Positions 63,504-64,000 of a stretch of 64,000 bases of DNA are shown in pieces. The stretch's first letter is position 1; each line of letters starts with the position of its first letter. Location of the stretch: assembly GCF_001040705.1 (NCBI RefSeq), contig NZ_CVQP01000003.1:103866-167865 (forward strand), written 5' to 3'. The notes below the pieces were generated by a model, which saw nothing but the letters and a program-made list of their open reading frames with translations, ran no database searches and had not been told where the DNA came from. A program made the translations under genes and the position numbers. This DNA is from Rhodococcus sp. RD6.2 (lineage in GTDB: Bacteria; Actinomycetota; Actinomycetes; Mycobacteriales; Mycobacteriaceae).

Positions 63504-63540
63504 CGAAAACCCCGGAACCAGAAAACTCTGGTTCCGGGGT
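63504..63540 (-). terminator. rRNA operon terminator
   Basis: Read on the minus strand, CCCCGGAACCAGA and TCTGGTTCCGGGG form a 13-bp perfect stem around GTTT, followed by TTTT. It lies 14 bp after the 5S gene and ends the leftward rRNA operon. Confidence 0.9.
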
Positions 63541-63553
63541 CCCCGGGATGTTA

Positions 63554-63671
63554 TGTACGGCGGTGTCCTACTCTCCCACACCCTGTCGAGTGCAGTACCA
63601 TCGGCGCTGGAGGGCTTAGCTTCCGGGTTCGGAATGGGACCGGGCGTTTCCCCTCCGCTATGGCCGCCGTA
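63554..63671 (-). rRNA. rrf: 5S ribosomal RNA
   Basis: On the minus strand the sequence runs from TTACGGCGGCCATAGC to ACACCGCCGTACA, about 118 bases, with the universal CCCGGTCCCATTCCGAACCC loop. The ends pair as expected for stem I. It follows 23S rRNA by about 110 bp. Confidence 0.95.
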
Positions 63672-63779
63672 ACTCTGTGAAACTGTCACACGGAACCAGA
63701 AACACACAACCCCAACAATCAGGATCGAAATTTCCGGCTCTGAACAACGTGTGTTGTTTCAGATACCGCACAGTGGACG

Positions 63780-64000
<221 letters not shown>

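Overview
The window is about 64 kb of high-GC DNA that I read as the chromosome of a Nocardiaceae-type actinobacterium, most likely Rhodococcus. The basis is strong G/C third-position bias, frequent GTG/TTG starts behind GGAGG-type ribosome sites, many lipobox lipoproteins (including two DUF3558-like), a recCBD operon and dense acyl-CoA metabolism. The genus is an inference; no 16S rRNA is in the window.

Positions 1-11.8 kb hold the tail of a zinc-type dehydrogenase, a frameshifted P-loop gene, lipoproteins and small unknown proteins, then a leftward pair of likely defence genes: a DUF262/DUF1524 (GmrSD-like) protein and a large Upf1-like SF1 helicase. Several short or broken genes follow (frameshifted lipoprotein, orphan C-terminal fragment, small ORF with a GTA in place of its start).

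Positions 12.3-25.0 kb are the most unusual part: one tightly packed leftward operon of six genes. In order of transcription they are a 722-residue protein with a candidate nuclease-like C-terminus, a 2021-residue SF1 helicase fused to a Vsr/DUF559-like nuclease and winged helices, an SF2 helicase, a ParA ATPase, a small partner protein, and a sigma-70 factor. Internal junctions overlap by four bases (ATGA/GTGA) or are 10 bp apart, except for 96 bp before the giant gene. The first and last proteins share an unusual N-terminal or central domain that looks DUF4429/PH-like, and the SF2 helicase ends in a sigma-region-4-like helix-turn-helix. I cannot match this set to a named system; it looks like a conflict or defence system with its own transcription factor.

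Positions 25.3-31.8 kb carry two long paralogues with YbjN/T3SS-chaperone-like domains and clamp-motif-like tails, an HD-domain protein between them, a tandemly duplicated cassette of DUF3558-like lipoprotein plus small helical protein, and a third, shorter YbjN-like protein. From 31.8 kb onward the content is mostly core: recCBD (31.8-40.2 kb), a metallo-beta-lactamase-fold hydrolase, acyl-CoA synthetase and enoyl-CoA hydratase genes, and a GntR-controlled ABC transporter/flavin monooxygenase/OsmC operon (47.0-52.3 kb) that resembles organosulfur uptake and desulfurisation. Next come hotdog hydratase and acyl-CoA dehydrogenase genes, an MFS exporter, a type B carboxylesterase, SDR and luciferase-like oxidoreductases, and a MarR regulator overlapping a long-chain acyl-CoA synthetase. 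The window ends in a leftward rRNA operon: its terminator, 5S, and the 3' end of 23S.
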